A stretch of 34,464 nucleotides of DNA from Thermodesulfobacteriota bacterium (GCA_040758155.1 JBFLWB010000131.1:45817-80280), one strand, 5' to 3'; shown: positions 17,290 to 27,465, numbered from the stretch's first letter. Numbers and translations are program-made. Notes: a model not told the origin generated them from the sequence alone.

Positions 17290-17317
17290 ATCTTACCCTA
17301 TTTGCTCCCCCCGTCAA
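17290..17317 (-). promoter_or_regulatory. rpsU operon promoter (sigma-70 type)
   Basis: TTGACG at 17317-17312 and TAAGAT at 17295-17290 with 16-base spacing, in a local A+T-rich patch between ppnP and rpsU. Predicted start near 17283 gives a 5' leader of about 40 bases before the rpsU ATG at 17242. This is the only intergenic space of about 100 bases in the region. Confidence 0.75.
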
Positions 17318-17343
17318 GGAGGAAAACCGTCCTTTCCCGACCC

Positions 17344-17619
17344 TCACCCGTACCGGCAGAGGTACGCCGTCTGCCCTTCCGCCTTCACCTCGAACGTCAC
17401 CCCCGCGGGCACCTCGAAGGTCTCGCCGGGCCCAGCCGCGAGCCACGGCTGCCCCGGCAGCCGATACCGGAGGGCGCCCGCCACCACGGTCATCCGTTCC
17501 CGCTGCGAGGTCCCGAACGCGTACTCCCCCGGCTCGATGACCCCCACCGTCGCGTCGCCGACGGCATCCGAAAATCCCAGCGACTGCACCTTGTCGTCGA
17601 AATAGCGGTTGTGCCGCAT
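17344..17619 (-). CDS. ppnP: Pyrimidine/purine nucleoside phosphorylase PpnP (DUF1255)
   Basis: Single-domain cupin of 91 residues matching E. coli PpnP (YaiE), which phosphorolyses a broad range of nucleosides. Family features are the YFDDKVQSLGF start, VGVIEPGEYAFGTSQRERMTVVAGAL, a cupin strand with FEVPAGVTFEVK, and the closing TAYLCRYG. ATG at 17619 is preceded by AGGGGCGG and lies 13 bases after the hinT stop, so it is probably the last gene of the his-hinT transcript. Not a usual his-operon member, but a nucleoside-handling role fits beside hinT. Confidence 0.9.
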   Translation of the reverse strand: MRHNRYFDDKVQSLGFSDAVGDATVGVIEPGEYAFGTSQRERMTVVAGALRYRLPGQPWLAAGPGETFEVPAGVTFEVKAEGQTAYLCRYG

Positions 17620-17632
17620 CGCGTCCGCCCCT

Positions 17633-17980
17633 TCAGCCCATCTTGTGATCGAGGGGCCGGCCGCCGATCAGGTGGAAATGCAGGTGCGGGACGACCTGCC
17701 CTCCCTGCTCCCCGTTGTTGATCACGATCCGGTAGCCGGTCTCCGCGACGCCCTTGTCGTTGGCGATCTTCGCCGCCAGGCGCAGCGCCTTCCCCAGCAT
17801 GGGGGCGTCGGCCTTCCCCACCTCGTTGAGGTTCTGCATGTGCTCCTTGGGAACGATGAGCACGTGCACCGGCGCGACCGGTTGTATGTCGGCGAAGGCG
17901 ACCAGGTCGTGGTCCTCGTAGATGGGCTGCGCCGGAACTTCCTTCCGTGCGATCTTGCAGAAAATGCAGTCGTCGCTCAT
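17633..17980 (-). CDS. hinT: HIT family nucleotide hydrolase (HinT)
   Basis: Histidine-triad protein that hydrolyses purine nucleoside phosphoramidates and related AMP conjugates. The 115 residues start [32 protein letters not shown] (C5 and C8 match the zinc-binding CxxC of many HIT proteins) and end with the catalytic triad [11 protein letters not shown] (H99, H101, H103). ATG at 17980 overlaps the hisI TGA (ATGA); the open frame's upstream start would lie inside hisI. It sits at the end of the his genes, where I recall deltaproteobacterial relatives also carrying hinT. Confidence 0.95.
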   Translation of the reverse strand: MSDDCIFCKIARKEVPAQPIYEDHDLVAFADIQPVAPVHVLIVPKEHMQNLNEVGKADAPMLGKALRLAAKIANDKGVAETGYRIVINNGEQGGQVVPHLHFHLIGGRPLDHKMG

Positions 17981-18327
17981 TCGGTCTTCCCCCCTCGCCG
18001 ATATGCGCTGCGATAGAAACAGCTCCGTTCCCCGGTGTGGCACGCGGGTCCCTGCTGGCGGACGCGGTACAGGATCGTGTCGACGTCGCAGTCGTAGAGG
18101 ACCTCCTCGACGTCCTGGAAGTGCCCCGAGGTCTCCCCCTTCACCCAGAGCGACTTCCTCGAGCGGCTCCAGTAGGTCGCGTGCCCCGAGGAGAACGTGT
18201 TGCGGATCGCCTCCCCGTTCGCCCACGCCACCATGAGGACGGCGTTGTCCGTCACGTCCTGCGTCACGACGGGCACGAGCCCCCGCTCGTCGAACTTCAC
18301 GATCCCGATCAGCTCCTCGGCCTTCAT
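17977..18327 (-). CDS. hisI: Phosphoribosyl-AMP cyclohydrolase HisI
   Basis: Third step of histidine synthesis: opens the adenine ring of phosphoribosyl-AMP. The 116-residue protein is a stand-alone cyclohydrolase with [41 protein letters not shown], the metal-binding DCDVDTIL, and the zinc cysteines C96 and C103 in [14 protein letters not shown]. There is no fused HisE pyrophosphatase domain. ATG at 18327 overlaps the hisF stop, and its own stop overlaps hinT. The true gene is the tail of a much longer antiphase frame running through hisF. Confidence 0.95.
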   Translation of the reverse strand: MKAEELIGIVKFDERGLVPVVTQDVTDNAVLMVAWANGEAIRNTFSSGHATYWSRSRKSLWVKGETSGHFQDVEEVLYDCDVDTILYRVRQQGPACHTGERSCFYRSAYRRGGKTE

Positions 18328-19145
18328 CGCTCCTCCGTCACCCCCCGGCCCGCCGTCCCTTGCCCGCCGCCGGAGGCGACGGACGGCCGGACGGAAACCC
18401 CGCGGCTTCTCAGGTACCGCCTTGCGTCCTCCACGGTATGCTCCGCGAAATGGAAAATGGAGGCGGCCAGCACCGCGTCCGCGCCTCCCGCCGTCAATCC
18501 CTCCAGCAGGTGCTCCAGCGTCCCCACGCCGCCGGAGGCGATCACGGGGATCCCCACGGCGTCGACGACGGCCCGCGTCAGCGGGATGTCGTACCCGTCG
18601 CGCGTCCCGTCCCGGTCCATGCTGGTCAGCAGGATCTCGCCCGCCCCCAGCTCCTCCATCCGGCGCGCCCATTCCACGGCGGGGATCCCGGCGGGCTTCC
18701 GCCCGCCGTGGGTGTACACCTCCCACTCCCCGGGCCTTCCGGGAACCGCCCGGGCGTCGATCGCCACGACCGTGCACTGGCTTCCGAACCGCTCGGCCGA
18801 GAGCCGCACCAGCTCCGGATCGTTCACCGCGGCCGTGTTGATCGACACCTTGTCGGCCCCCGCCAGCAGGAGCGCCCGGATGTCGTCGATCGTCCGGACT
18901 CCCCCTCCGACCGTCAGCGGCATGAAGACCTGCTCCGCCGTCTTCCGCACGACGTCGATCAGGATGTCCCGCTTCTCGTGCGACGCGGTGATGTCGAGGA
19001 AGACCAGCTCGTCGGCCTCCTCCCGGTCGTACCGCGCCGCGATCTCCACGGGGTCTCCCGCGTCGCGCAGGTCCACGAAGCGGACCCCCTTGACGACCCG
19101 CCCGCCCCGGACGTCGAGGCACGGGATGATGCGCTTGGCCAGCAT
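18324..19145 (-). CDS. hisF: Imidazole glycerol phosphate synthase cyclase subunit HisF
   Basis: Cyclase half of IGP synthase, partner of HisH; uses ammonia from HisH and PRFAR to make imidazole glycerol phosphate and AICAR. A (beta/alpha)8 barrel with catalytic D11 ([14 protein letters not shown]) and D130 (VAIDAR), plus the phosphate loops VGGGVR and ASGGVG. The 273 residues are about 20 longer than usual: the tail after [11 protein letters not shown] is Gly/Ser-rich and runs into the hisI overlap. ATG at 19145 is preceded by GGAGG and lies 8 bases after the hisA stop; the longer upstream open frame is antiphase to hisA. Confidence 0.96.
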   Translation of the reverse strand: MLAKRIIPCLDVRGGRVVKGVRFVDLRDAGDPVEIAARYDREEADELVFLDITASHEKRDILIDVVRKTAEQVFMPLTVGGGVRTIDDIRALLLAGADKVSINTAAVNDPELVRLSAERFGSQCTVVAIDARAVPGRPGEWEVYTHGGRKPAGIPAVEWARRMEELGAGEILLTSMDRDGTRDGYDIPLTRAVVDAVGIPVIASGGVGTLEHLLEGLTAGGADAVLAASIFHFAEHTVEDARRYLRSRGVSVRPSVASGGGQGTAGRGVTEER

Positions 19146-19153
19146 TCCCCGGC

Positions 19154-19885
19154 CTACCTCCGCTCCGCCTTCAGCGCTTCGGCCAGGTCGATCGACCCGT
19201 CGTAGAGGGCGCGGCCGATGATCGCGCCGCTCACCCCCTCGCCTTCCATCGCCCGGAGCGCGCGGACGTCGTCGAGCGTCGTCACGCCGCCCGAGGCGAT
19301 CACCGGAACGGACACGCCCTTCGCGAATTCCCGGATGGCGTCGAAGTTGGGGCCCACCATCATCCCGTCGCGGCTGATGTCGGTGTAGACGAAGCACGAC
19401 ACGCCGTTCTTCTCGATCCGGCGCGCCAGGTCGACGGCGACGAGCCCCGTCACCTCCACCCATCCGCGGATCGCCACGCGGCCGTCGCGGGCGTCGATCC
19501 CCACCGCCACCTTCCCGGGGTAGGCCCGCGTGATCCGGACGACCTCCTCGGGGTCCCGGACGACGGATGTGCCCAGGATGATCCGCGACACGCCGGCTCC
19601 GAAGTACCGGGACGCCGCGTCGAAGTTCCGCACGCCGCCGCCCACCTGGACCGGGACGCCGGCGGAGGAGGCGATGCGCGTGATGATGTCCGCGTTGACC
19701 GGCTTTCCCAGGAACGCGCCGTCGAGATCGACCACGTGGAGCTGCGACGCCCCCGCCGCGACGAACTTGCGGGCGACGTCTAACGGGGAGTCGGAGAAGA
19801 CCGTCGAGTCCTCCGCGCGCCCCTGGCGCAGGCGTACCGCCTTCCCTCCCTGGATGTCGATCGCCGGTATGACCTGGAACGGCAT
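19154..19885 (-). CDS. hisA: Phosphoribosylformimino-AICAR-P isomerase HisA
   Basis: Isomerises ProFAR to PRFAR in histidine synthesis. The 243-residue (beta/alpha)8 barrel resembles His[21 protein letters not shown] with the catalytic D10, [35 protein letters not shown] with the second catalytic aspartate, VIASGGV and IIGRALYDG. Normal length. ATG at 19885 follows a GAGGG/AGGG stretch after the hisH stop. It sits between hisH and hisF, as in many his operons. Confidence 0.97.
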   Translation of the reverse strand: MPFQVIPAIDIQGGKAVRLRQGRAEDSTVFSDSPLDVARKFVAAGASQLHVVDLDGAFLGKPVNADIITRIASSAGVPVQVGGGVRNFDAASRYFGAGVSRIILGTSVVRDPEEVVRITRAYPGKVAVGIDARDGRVAIRGWVEVTGLVAVDLARRIEKNGVSCFVYTDISRDGMMVGPNFDAIREFAKGVSVPVIASGGVTTLDDVRALRAMEGEGVSGAIIGRALYDGSIDLAEALKAERR

Positions 19886-19897
19886 CGCCCTGCCCTC

Positions 19898-20539
19898 TCA
19901 CGCCGCCTTGCACAGGCGGCCGAAATTTTTCAGCAGGCGCAGCCCCGCCGCCTGGCTTTTCTCCGGGTGGAACTGGACGGCGAACCGGTTCCCGCGCGCC
20001 ACGGCGGCGGTGAACGGGACCCCGTACGTCGCACTGCAGACCGCCGCGTCCGGATCGGACGGCGCGGCGTAATACGAATGGACAAAGTAGAAGTACGTCC
20101 CCGACGGGATCCCTTCGAGGACGGGATGGTCCCGGAGGATCTCCACGCCGTTCCATCCCATGTGCGGCACCTTCAGTACGCCGCCGCCCTCCGCGGGCAT
20201 GCCGGCGGGGAACCGGACCACCTTGCCCGGGAAGAAACCGATCCCCTCGTGCCGGCCGAACTCCTCGCTCTCGGAGAGCAGGAGCTGCATCCCCACGCAG
20301 ATCCCGAGGAACGGCCGGTCCGACGCCAGGTATTCCTTCAGGAACGGAAGCAGCCCCTGCCGGACCACGTTCCCCATGCAGTCGCGGAAGGCGCCCACTC
20401 CCGGGAAGACGATCCCCCGGCAGGGCGACAGCTCCGCCGGATCGCCGCTGACGGTCACGCGGAACCCGAGCGACTCCAGCGCCTTCCCGACGCTGCGCAG
20501 GTTCCCCATGCCGTAATCGACGACGCCGATGTCCGTCAA
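19898..20539 (-). CDS. hisH: Imidazole glycerol phosphate synthase glutaminase subunit HisH
   Basis: Class I glutamine amidotransferase that supplies ammonia to HisF. The 213 residues start (M)[21 protein letters not shown], with FPGVGAF, the nucleophile motif GICVGMQ (C81) and the catalytic HPEKSQ (H191, E193). The open frame extends antiphase through hisB; the true start is TTG at 20539, overlapping the hisB TGA (TTGA), with AAGGGGGT upstream. The same TTGA junction is used between ftsI and murE. Confidence 0.95.
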   Translation of the reverse strand: MTDIGVVDYGMGNLRSVGKALESLGFRVTVSGDPAELSPCRGIVFPGVGAFRDCMGNVVRQGLLPFLKEYLASDRPFLGICVGMQLLLSESEEFGRHEGIGFFPGKVVRFPAGMPAEGGGVLKVPHMGWNGVEILRDHPVLEGIPSGTYFYFVHSYYAAPSDPDAAVCSATYGVPFTAAVARGNRFAVQFHPEKSQAAGLRLLKNFGRLCKAA

Positions 20540-21126
20540 CCCATGACCCCCTTGGTGGAGAGGACGCCCTGGACGCGCGGGTCGATCCGCGACGCGTCGG
20601 ACATGGCGCGCCCGAACGCCTTGAAGACGGCCTCCACCGTGTGGTGCGCGTTGGAGCCGTACTCCACGTTGACGTGCATGCACACCCCCGACGACTGCGC
20701 GAAGGCGCGGAAGAACTCCTCCACCAGCTCCACGTCGAACCTCCCCACCTTCTCGTTCCTGAGGGGGACGCGGTAGACCAGGTGCGGCCGTGCCGAGATG
20801 TCCACCGTCACCGCCGCCAGCGCCTCGATCATCGGCACCACGGAGTGGCCGTACCTCGCGATCCCCTTCATGTCGCCGAGCGCCCGCCGGAACGCCTCGC
20901 CGAGGCAGATCCCGACGTCCTCCACCAGGTGGTGGTAGTCGACCTCGATGTCCCCCTTGCCCAGGACCGTCAGGTCGAACAGCCCGTGGCGCGAGAACAG
21001 GGTGAGCATGTGGTCGAGGAACGCCACCCCCGTCTCGATCCGCGATGCCCCTTCCCCCTGGAGCCGCAGGGAAAGCTTGATGCTGGTTTCCTTCGTCGTC
21101 CGCTCGACCTGGCTTTCCCTCGTCAT
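20536..21126 (-). CDS. hisB: Imidazoleglycerol-phosphate dehydratase HisB (monofunctional)
   Basis: Mn-dependent dehydratase, 196 residues. It has the duplicated metal-binding pattern: [12 protein letters not shown] and [16 protein letters not shown] in the first half, ARPHLVYRV and [17 protein letters not shown] in the second. It lacks the N-terminal histidinol-phosphatase domain of the enterobacterial bifunctional protein, so a separate phosphatase must exist elsewhere. ATG at 21126 overlaps the hisD TGA; its stop overlaps the hisH TTG. Confidence 0.97.
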   Translation of the reverse strand: MTRESQVERTTKETSIKLSLRLQGEGASRIETGVAFLDHMLTLFSRHGLFDLTVLGKGDIEVDYHHLVEDVGICLGEAFRRALGDMKGIARYGHSVVPMIEALAAVTVDISARPHLVYRVPLRNEKVGRFDVELVEEFFRAFAQSSGVCMHVNVEYGSNAHHTVEAVFKAFGRAMSDASRIDPRVQGVLSTKGVMG

Positions 21127-22421
21127 GGCCGCTTTCCTTTCCCCGCGAACCTCGCCCGGACCGCTTCCGCATGGGCGTCGAGCCCCTCCTTCCGCGCCAG
21201 CCGCACCACGTGGGGGGCGTCGGAGCGGAGGGCGGAAATTTCATATGATACCACGTTGGTTTTCTTGAGGAAATCGGCAACTCCGAGGGGGGAGGAGAAG
21301 CGGGCGGCGCCTCCCGTGGGCAGGGTGTGGTTGATCCCCGCGATGTAGTCCCCCACCGCAACGGGGCTGTACCGGCCCAAAAACGCCGTCCCGGCGTTGC
21401 GGATCCCCTCGAACGACTTCCAGGGGTCCCGGGTCGCGACGACCAGGTGCTCCGGCGCCAGCCGGTTGACGACCGCCACCCCTTCCGCCTGCGTCCGGAC
21501 GAGGAAGCCGTCGCCGCGGGAAAGCGACGCCGCCAGGATCGCCTTCCGCGAAAGGAGCCGGGCCCGGCGCGCGATCTCCCGCTCCACCTTCCCGGGGAGC
21601 GATTCCGAGTCCGTCACCAGCGCGACGTACGCGTCCTCGTCGTGCTCCGCCTGGGAGAGCAGGTCCGCCGCCACGCACGCGGCGTCGGCGCTCCCGTCCG
21701 CCAGCACGGCCAGCTCGCTCGGTCCCGCCAGCATGTCGATCCCGACGATGCCGAAGAGCTGCCGCTTGGCCTCGGTCACGTAGGCGTTGCCGGGCCCGGC
21801 GATCACGTCGACGGCGGGCACGGAAGGCGTGCCGAAGGCCATCGCGGCGACGGCCTGCGCTCCGCCGATCCGGTACACGGCGGAGACGCCGGCGATCCGC
21901 GCCGCGGCGAGGACGACGTCGGGCACCTTCCCGCCGGGAGCGGCGCACGCGGCGATCACCTCGGGGACGCCGGCCACGCGGGCCGGGATGGCGTTCATCA
22001 GCAGGGTGGAGGGGTACGCCGCCTTGCCGCCCGGAACGTAAACTCCCGCGCGCGCGACGGGGGAAACCCGCTGCCCGATCGTCGCGCCGGGCAGGGATAT
22101 GCCGTACCCCGTCTCGATCTGCCGCCGGTGGAAATCGGAGATCCGTTCGGCGGCGAGCTCCAGGGAGCGCTTCAGGGCCGCGGGAACGCGCCGCCAGGCG
22201 GCGTCGATCTCCCCCCTGGAGACGGCGAATCCTTTCGCCGCGGGATCGAAGCGGTCGAATTTCACGGTGTACTCCGCCAGCGCCTCGTCGCCGCCCTCGC
22301 GGATCCGGGCGATGACCTCCGAGACCACCGCGGAGACTTTCGCCCCTTCCGCCACGCCCCGGCGCGACGCGCGCGACAGCGCTTCCCGGAAGCCCGCCGT
22401 TCCCGACCTGACCCACCGCAT
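21123..22421 (-). CDS. hisD: Histidinol dehydrogenase HisD
   Basis: NAD- and zinc-dependent enzyme doing the last two oxidations to histidine. The 432 residues carry the family motifs: [99 protein letters not shown] and [24 protein letters not shown] at 22421 has GAGGAGAGG upstream and lies 12 bases after murA. It is the first his gene here: no hisG lies before it. Confidence 0.97.
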   Translation of the reverse strand: MRWVRSGTAGFREALSRASRRGVAEGAKVSAVVSEVIARIREGGDEALAEYTVKFDRFDPAAKGFAVSRGEIDAAWRRVPAALKRSLELAAERISDFHRRQIETGYGISLPGATIGQRVSPVARAGVYVPGGKAAYPSTLLMNAIPARVAGVPEVIAACAAPGGKVPDVVLAAARIAGVSAVYRIGGAQAVAAMAFGTPSVPAVDVIAGPGNAYVTEAKRQLFGIVGIDMLAGPSELAVLADGSADAACVAADLLSQAEHDEDAYVALVTDSESLPGKVEREIARRARLLSRKAILAASLSRGDGFLVRTQAEGVAVVNRLAPEHLVVATRDPWKSFEGIRNAGTAFLGRYSPVAVGDYIAGINHTLPTGGAARFSSPLGVADFLKKTNVVSYEISALRSDAPHVVRLARKEGLDAHAEAVRARFAGKGKRP

Positions 22422-22433
22422 CCGCCTCTCCTC

Positions 22434-23702
22434 CTACTCCTTGACCCGCGCGATATCGGCGCCGAGGGAGCCGAGCTTGTGCTCCAGCGCGTCGTACCCC
22501 CGGTCGAGATGGTATATCCGCAGCACTTCCGTGGTGCCCGCCGCGGCCAGCCCCGCCAGGACGAGCGACGCGGAGGCGCGCAGGTCCGTGGCCATCAGCG
22601 GGGCGCCGGAGAGCTTCGGTACGCCCTTCACCGCCGCGGTGTTCCCTGACACGTCGATCGCGGCACCCATGCGCCGCAGCTCGGCCACGTGCATGAACCG
22701 GTTCTCGAAGATCGTCTCCGAGATTATGCTGAACCCGTCGCCCAGGCTCATGTAGGCCATGAACTGCGCCTGCATGTCCGTGGGGAATCCCGGGTACGGG
22801 GCCGTCTTCACGTTCACCGACCGGATGGGGCCGCTCCGGGCGGCCCGCACCCCGCCGTCGACGGCGCCCGCCTCGGCGCCGCTTTCCCGGAGCTTGTCGA
22901 GGACCGCCCCCATGCTCCCCGCGTCCGCCCCCTCGACGGTCACGTCCCCGCCCGTGATCGCGCCGGCCACCAGGAGCGTGGCGGCCTCGATCCGGTCCGC
23001 CATCACCTCGTGCCGAACCCCCCGCAAGGACCGGACGCCGCGGATCACGATCTCGTCCGTCCCTTCGCCCTCGATGTCGGCCCCCATGCTCCGGAGGAGC
23101 CGCGCGAGGTCGCACACCTCGGGCTCCAGCGCCGCGTTGGAGAGGACGGTCGTCCCTTCGGCCAGGGCGGCCGCCATCATCAGGTTCTCCGTCCCGGTCA
23201 CCGTCTTCATGTCGAAGCGGATCGCCGCGCCTTTCAGCCGGTCGGCCGTCGCCTCGATGTAACCCTCGGCCAGGGCGGTCTTCGCCCCGAGGAGCTCGAG
23301 CCCTTTCAGGTGCTGGTCGATGGGGCGCGCGCCGATGGCGCATCCCCCCGGCAGAGAGATCCTCGCCCGCCCGTACCGCGCCACCAGCGGGCCCAGGACG
23401 AGCACGGAGGCGCGCATCGTCTTGACGAGGTCGTAGGGCGCCTCGGCCTTTTCCGCCGTGCCTGGGACGATGCGGATCGTGTCCCGCCCCGTCGCGTCGA
23501 GGCTGCGCGACATCTCCGCGCCGAGGATCCCGAGCAACTTGCCGAACGTGGAGATGTCCCGCAGGACCGGCACGCCGACGATCTCGACCGGCCCCTCCGC
23601 GAGCAGCGACGCGGCCATCGCGGGAAGCACGGCGTTCTTGGCGCCGGAGACGCGGCACGACCCCGAAAGGGGTCTGCCGCCCTTGATGACGAAGATGTCC
23701 AC
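22434..23702 (-). CDS. murA: UDP-N-acetylglucosamine 1-carboxyvinyltransferase MurA
   Basis: First committed step of peptidoglycan synthesis (enolpyruvyl transfer to UDP-GlcNAc). The 422 residues show GAKNAVLP (K22, N23 substrate contacts), [29 protein letters not shown] with the active-site cysteine C121 (the fosfomycin target, so sensitivity at the target would be expected), and [17 protein letters not shown]. Start GTG at 23702 is three bases after the prmC TAG. It lies between prmC and hisD, away from the dcw cluster. Confidence 0.97.
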   Translation of the reverse strand: MDIFVIKGGRPLSGSCRVSGAKNAVLPAMAASLLAEGPVEIVGVPVLRDISTFGKLLGILGAEMSRSLDATGRDTIRIVPGTAEKAEAPYDLVKTMRASVLVLGPLVARYGRARISLPGGCAIGARPIDQHLKGLELLGAKTALAEGYIEATADRLKGAAIRFDMKTVTGTENLMMAAALAEGTTVLSNAALEPEVCDLARLLRSMGADIEGEGTDEIVIRGVRSLRGVRHEVMADRIEAATLLVAGAITGGDVTVEGADAGSMGAVLDKLRESGAEAGAVDGGVRAARSGPIRSVNVKTAPYPGFPTDMQAQFMAYMSLGDGFSIISETIFENRFMHVAELRRMGAAIDVSGNTAAVKGVPKLSGAPLMATDLRASASLVLAGLAAAGTTEVLRIYHLDRGYDALEHKLGSLGADIARVKE

Positions 23703-23705
23703 CTT

Positions 23706-24548
23706 CTACCCGCGCTCCGTTTCCGGTTTCGCCCATCCGGCGTAGCGATCGCGCCCCGCGAGGTCCCGGAAGACCCCGAGGAACCTCAAGGGACCGGAAG
23801 GCAGGGCGGCGACGGCGGCTCCCTGGTCGGCGCCGATCTCGCACCAAAGCTCGCCCCCGGGGGCGAGCAGGCCGCCCCCGCCCTCCGCGAGGCGCCGCAG
23901 GACGGACAAACCGTCGGGGCCCGCCAGCAGCGCCCCGGAGGGTTCATGGTCCCGGACGGCCGGCGGGAGGGAGGACCATTCTCCTTCGGCGACGTACGGC
24001 GGGTTCGAGACCACTACATCAAATCGATCCCCGCATTTCAAGGCGGAATATGCGTCGCAGCGGGCGAAGGCGACGCGGCCCGCGACGCCGTGCCGCCTCG
24101 CGTTCTCCCGGGCGACCCGCAGGGCGGCGGCCGAGACGTCCGTGGCCACCACGCGGATCCCGGGCGCCTCGGCGGCCAGCGTCACGGCGATCGCGCCGCA
24201 CCCGGTCCCGACGTCTAAGACGCGTGCGCCTCTCCGGCGGAGCGCCCGCTCGACGAGCCCCTCCGTCTCCGGCCGGGGGATCAGCGTGTCCCGCGTGAGC
24301 AGAAACTCCCTCCCGTAAAAGTCCCAGCTCCCGAGGACGTACTGCAGCGGCTCCCCCGCCGCCCTCCGCGCGAGGAGGGGGGCGAGCGCTTCCGCGGCGT
24401 CCCCCGTTTCGGCGTCCATGGAGAGGAACAGCCGGCCCGCAGGGATGCCCGTGACCCGGGAGACGAGGATCTCGGCCTCGCGGTCCGCTGCGTCCGGAAC
24501 GCGGCCCGTCTCCCGGCGGCACAGCGCGAGGAGCTGCGAAAGCCGCAC
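23706..24548 (-). CDS. prmC: Peptide chain release factor N5-glutamine methyltransferase PrmC
   Basis: Methylates the GGQ glutamine of release factors, including RF1 encoded just upstream. The 280 residues contain an N-terminal helical domain, LIPRPETEGLVE at 89-100, the SAM loop LDVGTGCGAIAVTLA, and the catalytic NPPY at 182-185 (VVSNPPYVAEGEW). The open frame continues upstream through prfA; I chose GTG at 24548, two bases after the prfA TAG, giving (M)RLSQLLALCRRETG and normal length. The Shine-Dalgarno is weak, so coupling to prfA is likely. Confidence 0.94.
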   Translation of the reverse strand: MRLSQLLALCRRETGRVPDAADREAEILVSRVTGIPAGRLFLSMDAETGDAAEALAPLLARRAAGEPLQYVLGSWDFYGREFLLTRDTLIPRPETEGLVERALRRRGARVLDVGTGCGAIAVTLAAEAPGIRVVATDVSAAALRVARENARRHGVAGRVAFARCDAYSALKCGDRFDVVVSNPPYVAEGEWSSLPPAVRDHEPSGALLAGPDGLSVLRRLAEGGGGLLAPGGELWCEIGADQGAAVAALPSGPLRFLGVFRDLAGRDRYAGWAKPETERG

Positions 24549-24550
24549 GG

Positions 24551-25612
24551 CTATTTCCGGAGCGCTTCGACCTGGGCCTGGGCCGTCAGGGCGTCGATAA
24601 ACGGTTCGAACCCGCCGGCCAGGACGGAGGAGAGCTGGTGGACGGTCAGGCCGATGCGGTGGTCGGTGACGCGGTTCTGCGGGAAGTTGTAGGTCCGGAT
24701 CCGCTCGCTGCGGTCGCCCGTCCCCACCTGGGAGCGGCGCAGGTCGGCGCGCTCGGCGTTGCGCTTCTCCATCTCCGCCTCGTACAGGCGGGAGCGCAGG
24801 ATCTTGAGCGCCTTGGTCTTGTTCTTGAGCTGCGACTTCTCGTCCTGGCACTGGACCACCACCCCCGTCGGGACGTGCGTGATCCGCACCGCGGAGTCGG
24901 TCGTGTTGACGCTCTGCCCGCCGGGCCCCGAGGAGCGGAACACGTCGATCCGCAGGTCGTCGGGATGGATCTGCACATCGTATTCCTCCGCCTCGGGCAT
25001 CACGGCCACCGTCACCGTGGAGGTGTGGATCCGTCCGCCCGCCTCGGTCGCGGGGACCCGCTGGACCCGGTGGACCCCCTTCTCGAACTTGAGGCGGCTG
25101 TAGGCCCCGTGCCCCTCGATCGAGGCGATCACCTCCCGCGTGCCCCCGAGCCCGGTCTCGTTCCGCGAGAGGACCTCGACCTTCCAGCGCTTCCCCTCGG
25201 CGTACATGGCGTAGGCGCGGAACAGCTCCGTTGCGAAGAGGGAGGCCTCCTCGCCGCCGGCGCCGGCGCGGATCTCGATCAGGATGTTCTTGTCGTCGTT
25301 GGGGTCCTTCGGGATCAGGAGGATGCGGATCTCCTGCTCGAGGCGCTCCTTCTCCGCGTTGAGCCGCTGGATCTCCTCCCGGGCCATGGCCTTCAGATCG
25401 GGGTCGGACTCCGAATCGGCCAGCTCCCGGTTCTCCTCGAGCTCCTTCTCCGCCCTCCGGTACCGGGCGTGCGCCTCGGCGATGGGGCGCAGCTCGGCGA
25501 GCTCCCGCCCCACCCGCTGCATCTCCCGCGGATTCCCCGTGACGGAGGGATCGGACAGGAGCCGCTCGAGCTCCGGGACCTTCGCCGCCAGCTCTTCGAG
25601 CTTATCCCACAA
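24551..25612 (-). CDS. prfA: Peptide chain release factor 1 (RF1)
   Basis: Terminates translation at UAA and UAG. The 353 residues show the RF1-specific anticodon tripeptide P-A-T at 187-189 ([15 protein letters not shown]) and the peptidyl-hydrolysis GGQ at 231-233 ([17 protein letters not shown]). Start is TTG at 25612, giving (M)[20 protein letters not shown] six bases upstream supports it. It overlaps the DUF1385 gene by 11 bases. Followed by its modifying enzyme prmC. Confidence 0.97.
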   Translation of the reverse strand: MWDKLEELAAKVPELERLLSDPSVTGNPREMQRVGRELAELRPIAEAHARYRRAEKELEENRELADSESDPDLKAMAREEIQRLNAEKERLEQEIRILLIPKDPNDDKNILIEIRAGAGGEEASLFATELFRAYAMYAEGKRWKVEVLSRNETGLGGTREVIASIEGHGAYSRLKFEKGVHRVQRVPATEAGGRIHTSTVTVAVMPEAEEYDVQIHPDDLRIDVFRSSGPGGQSVNTTDSAVRITHVPTGVVVQCQDEKSQLKNKTKALKILRSRLYEAEMEKRNAERADLRRSQVGTGDRSERIRTYNFPQNRVTDHRIGLTVHQLSSVLAGGFEPFIDALTAQAQVEALRK

Positions 25613-26537
25613 GGTCCGCCTCCGGGGGCGCGCTTCCCGACACGCGGCGGAACGAGGCGATCGCGACCTCGATCTGGCGCAGGTCGGGCTCCCGGGTGGT
25701 CAGCCGCTGGAACCAGAGCCCCGGCGCGACGAGGGCGCGGAACAGGGGGGAGCCGGCCCTGCGGGCCGACAGCCGCAGCACCTCGTAGGAGGCGCCCGCG
25801 ATCGCCGGGATCAGCGGGAGCCGCAGGAGCGCCTTCGTCAACAGGGAGCTTTCCTTCGGGATGAGGGAGAAGACCAGGATGCTGATCACCATGACGAACA
25901 GCAGGAAGCTGGTCCCGCAGCGGGGGTGCAGGCGGGGGAACGGCTTCACCGATTCGGGCGAAAGCTCCGCCTTCGCCTCGTAGGCGGAGATCACCTTGTG
26001 CTCCGCGCCGTGGTACTCGAAGATCCGCCGGATGTCCTTCATCAGGGTGATCGCGAGGATGTAGAGGACGAAGACCAGCACCCGGATCGCGCCGTCGGCG
26101 AGGTTGAACGCGAGCGTCCCCGTAAGCGCAGGGAAGACGCCGGAGAGAAGGTGCGTGGCGTACAGCGGCAGGAGGAAGAACAGCCCGACCGCCATCGCCA
26201 GCGCCGCCGCCATCGCGCCGGCCATGGCCAGGCCGCCGCCTTCCCGCGGCGCCTCCGGGGCCGCCCCTTCCGCGTCGGCCGCCGCCTCGTCCGCCGAAAA
26301 CTGCAGGGCGCGGTAGCCGATGGCCAGCATCGCCGCCATCGTCAGCACCCCGCGCACCAGCGGGACCTTCGCGAACCGTTTCCGCGCGGGCGATTCCGCG
26401 AGGGGGAAGTCGCGCACCCGGATCTCGCCGTTGGCCTTGCGGACCGCGACGGCGAACGCGTCGGGCCCCTTCATCATCACGCCCTCGATGACGGCCTGTC
26501 CCCCCAGCACCAGCTCTTTCGGTTCCGCAGTCGTCAT
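25602..26537 (-). CDS. DUF1385 family integral membrane protein
   Basis: Function unknown; the family often lies next to prfA/prmC. The 311 residues start [39 protein letters not shown], which contains the family's [11 protein letters not shown] motif. There are hydrophobic spans at about 104-132, 150-166 and 208-228, and the conserved [15 protein letters not shown] and [15 protein letters not shown] between spans. The true ATG at 26537 overlaps the thyX stop (ATGA); the long open frame upstream is antiphase to thyX. Its TAA lies inside the start region of prfA. Confidence 0.93.
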   Translation of the reverse strand: MTTAEPKELVLGGQAVIEGVMMKGPDAFAVAVRKANGEIRVRDFPLAESPARKRFAKVPLVRGVLTMAAMLAIGYRALQFSADEAAADAEGAAPEAPREGGGLAMAGAMAAALAMAVGLFFLLPLYATHLLSGVFPALTGTLAFNLADGAIRVLVFVLYILAITLMKDIRRIFEYHGAEHKVISAYEAKAELSPESVKPFPRLHPRCGTSFLLFVMVISILVFSLIPKESSLLTKALLRLPLIPAIAGASYEVLRLSARRAGSPLFRALVAPGLWFQRLTTREPDLRQIEVAIASFRRVSGSAPPEADLVG

Positions 26538-27235
26538 CCGTTCTCCCGGCTTTCCAGGGAGGCGATCTCGAGCCGCACCTCGGCGGCGGCGCCGCACGAC
26601 ATCTTCCCCTCGGGGCAGCGCCCCCGGACGCACCCCGGGCCGGCGCCCTCGAACAGCAGCGGCGCCTTCTCCCTCGCGACGGCCAGCATGCGCAGCGCCA
26701 TCTCCCGGATCTCCCACTGCGCCCTCCGGCACGTGCGCAGGGAGAAGAAGTGGTGGAGCTCCCGAGCGTTCATCGTGATCAGGATCTTGGTCTCCGTGGC
26801 GTTGGGAAGGACGAAGCGCGCGTCCTCCGCGGGGATCCCGGCCTTCGTCAGCTTCGCGTAGAGCCGGGAGGACGCCGCCATGTGGCGCTCGTACTCCCGA
26901 AGGAGCGCCGGATGCCCCTCGACGGTGGCCGGCGTCACGTAGCCGAAATCGGCGGAGACGTACCTCTGGCTCTGCTGGGAGTAGGAGGCGATCCGGTGGC
27001 GGACCAGCTGGTGCGAGGCGGCCCGCGAGATCCCCTCCACGCCGAAGGTGAAGGCGACGTGTTCCAGCGTGGAGGCGTGGCCCATCGACAGGACCTTTCG
27101 GACCAGGCCGCGGACGTCCTTGCGGGAGACGTCCTCCTTCAGGTCGCCGATCCCGGCGGCCGAGTAGCAGAGCCGCGCGGCGAGGGCGACCATCCGCTCG
27201 GGCTCGGGGGTGCACTGGAGGAGAAGGACCTTCAC
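26534..27235 (-). CDS. thyX: Flavin-dependent thymidylate synthase ThyX
   Basis: Makes dTMP from dUMP with FAD and methylene-tetrahydrofolate. The signature RHRx7S is present at residues 79-89 ([13 protein letters not shown]), along with [14 protein letters not shown], and [25 protein letters not shown] near the C-terminus. The tail [15 protein letters not shown] is cysteine-rich, as in many ThyX proteins. The frame is open through rpmE; GTG at 27235 gives (M)[24 protein letters not shown] and 233 residues, with GGAGGA about eleven bases upstream. It lies between rpmE and DUF1385, within a translation-termination group. Confidence 0.94.
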   Translation of the reverse strand: MKVLLLQCTPEPERMVALAARLCYSAAGIGDLKEDVSRKDVRGLVRKVLSMGHASTLEHVAFTFGVEGISRAASHQLVRHRIASYSQQSQRYVSADFGYVTPATVEGHPALLREYERHMAASSRLYAKLTKAGIPAEDARFVLPNATETKILITMNARELHHFFSLRTCRRAQWEIREMALRMLAVAREKAPLLFEGAGPGCVRGRCPEGKMSCGAAAEVRLEIASLESRENG

Positions 27236-27255
27236 CGCGGCGGGGTCCTCCTGCT

Positions 27256-27465
27256 TCAGGCCTTCGCCCCCTTCGTGTACTTCTTCTGGAACTTCTCGAT
27301 CCGTCCCGCGGTGTCGATCAGCTTCTGCTTGCCCGTGAAGAACGGGTGGCAGTTCGAGCAGATGGCCACCTTGATCTCGTCCGTCGCGGAGACGGTCTCG
27401 AACGTGGTCCCGCACGCGCACTTCACCGTGGAAGGTACGTAGTTGGGGTGGATTTTCTCTTTCAT
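27256..27465 (-). CDS. rpmE: 50S ribosomal protein L31 (zinc-binding form)
   Basis: The 69-residue protein begins [19 protein letters not shown] and ends with [22 protein letters not shown], as in type A L31. The zinc ligands C16, C18, C36 and C39 are intact (KCACG and CSNCHPF), so this is the zinc-containing paralogue. ATG at 27465 follows a purine-rich GGAAGAAAGGAAG stretch, 41 bases after rho. Adjacent to rho, as in many relatives. Confidence 0.97.
   Translation of the reverse strand: MKEKIHPNYVPSTVKCACGTTFETVSATDEIKVAICSNCHPFFTGKQKLIDTAGRIEKFQKKYTKGAKA

Noticed and set aside
17321-17337. Hairpin GGAAA..TTTCC after ppnP as a terminator
   Set aside because: Stem of only five to six pairs, mostly A-T, with no T tract following; it also overlaps the region just upstream of the rpsU -35 element.
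21241-23847. 868-residue minus-strand open frame across murA and hisD
   Set aside because: Out of phase with both genes, low-complexity Arg/Gly/Asp composition, no recognisable domain.
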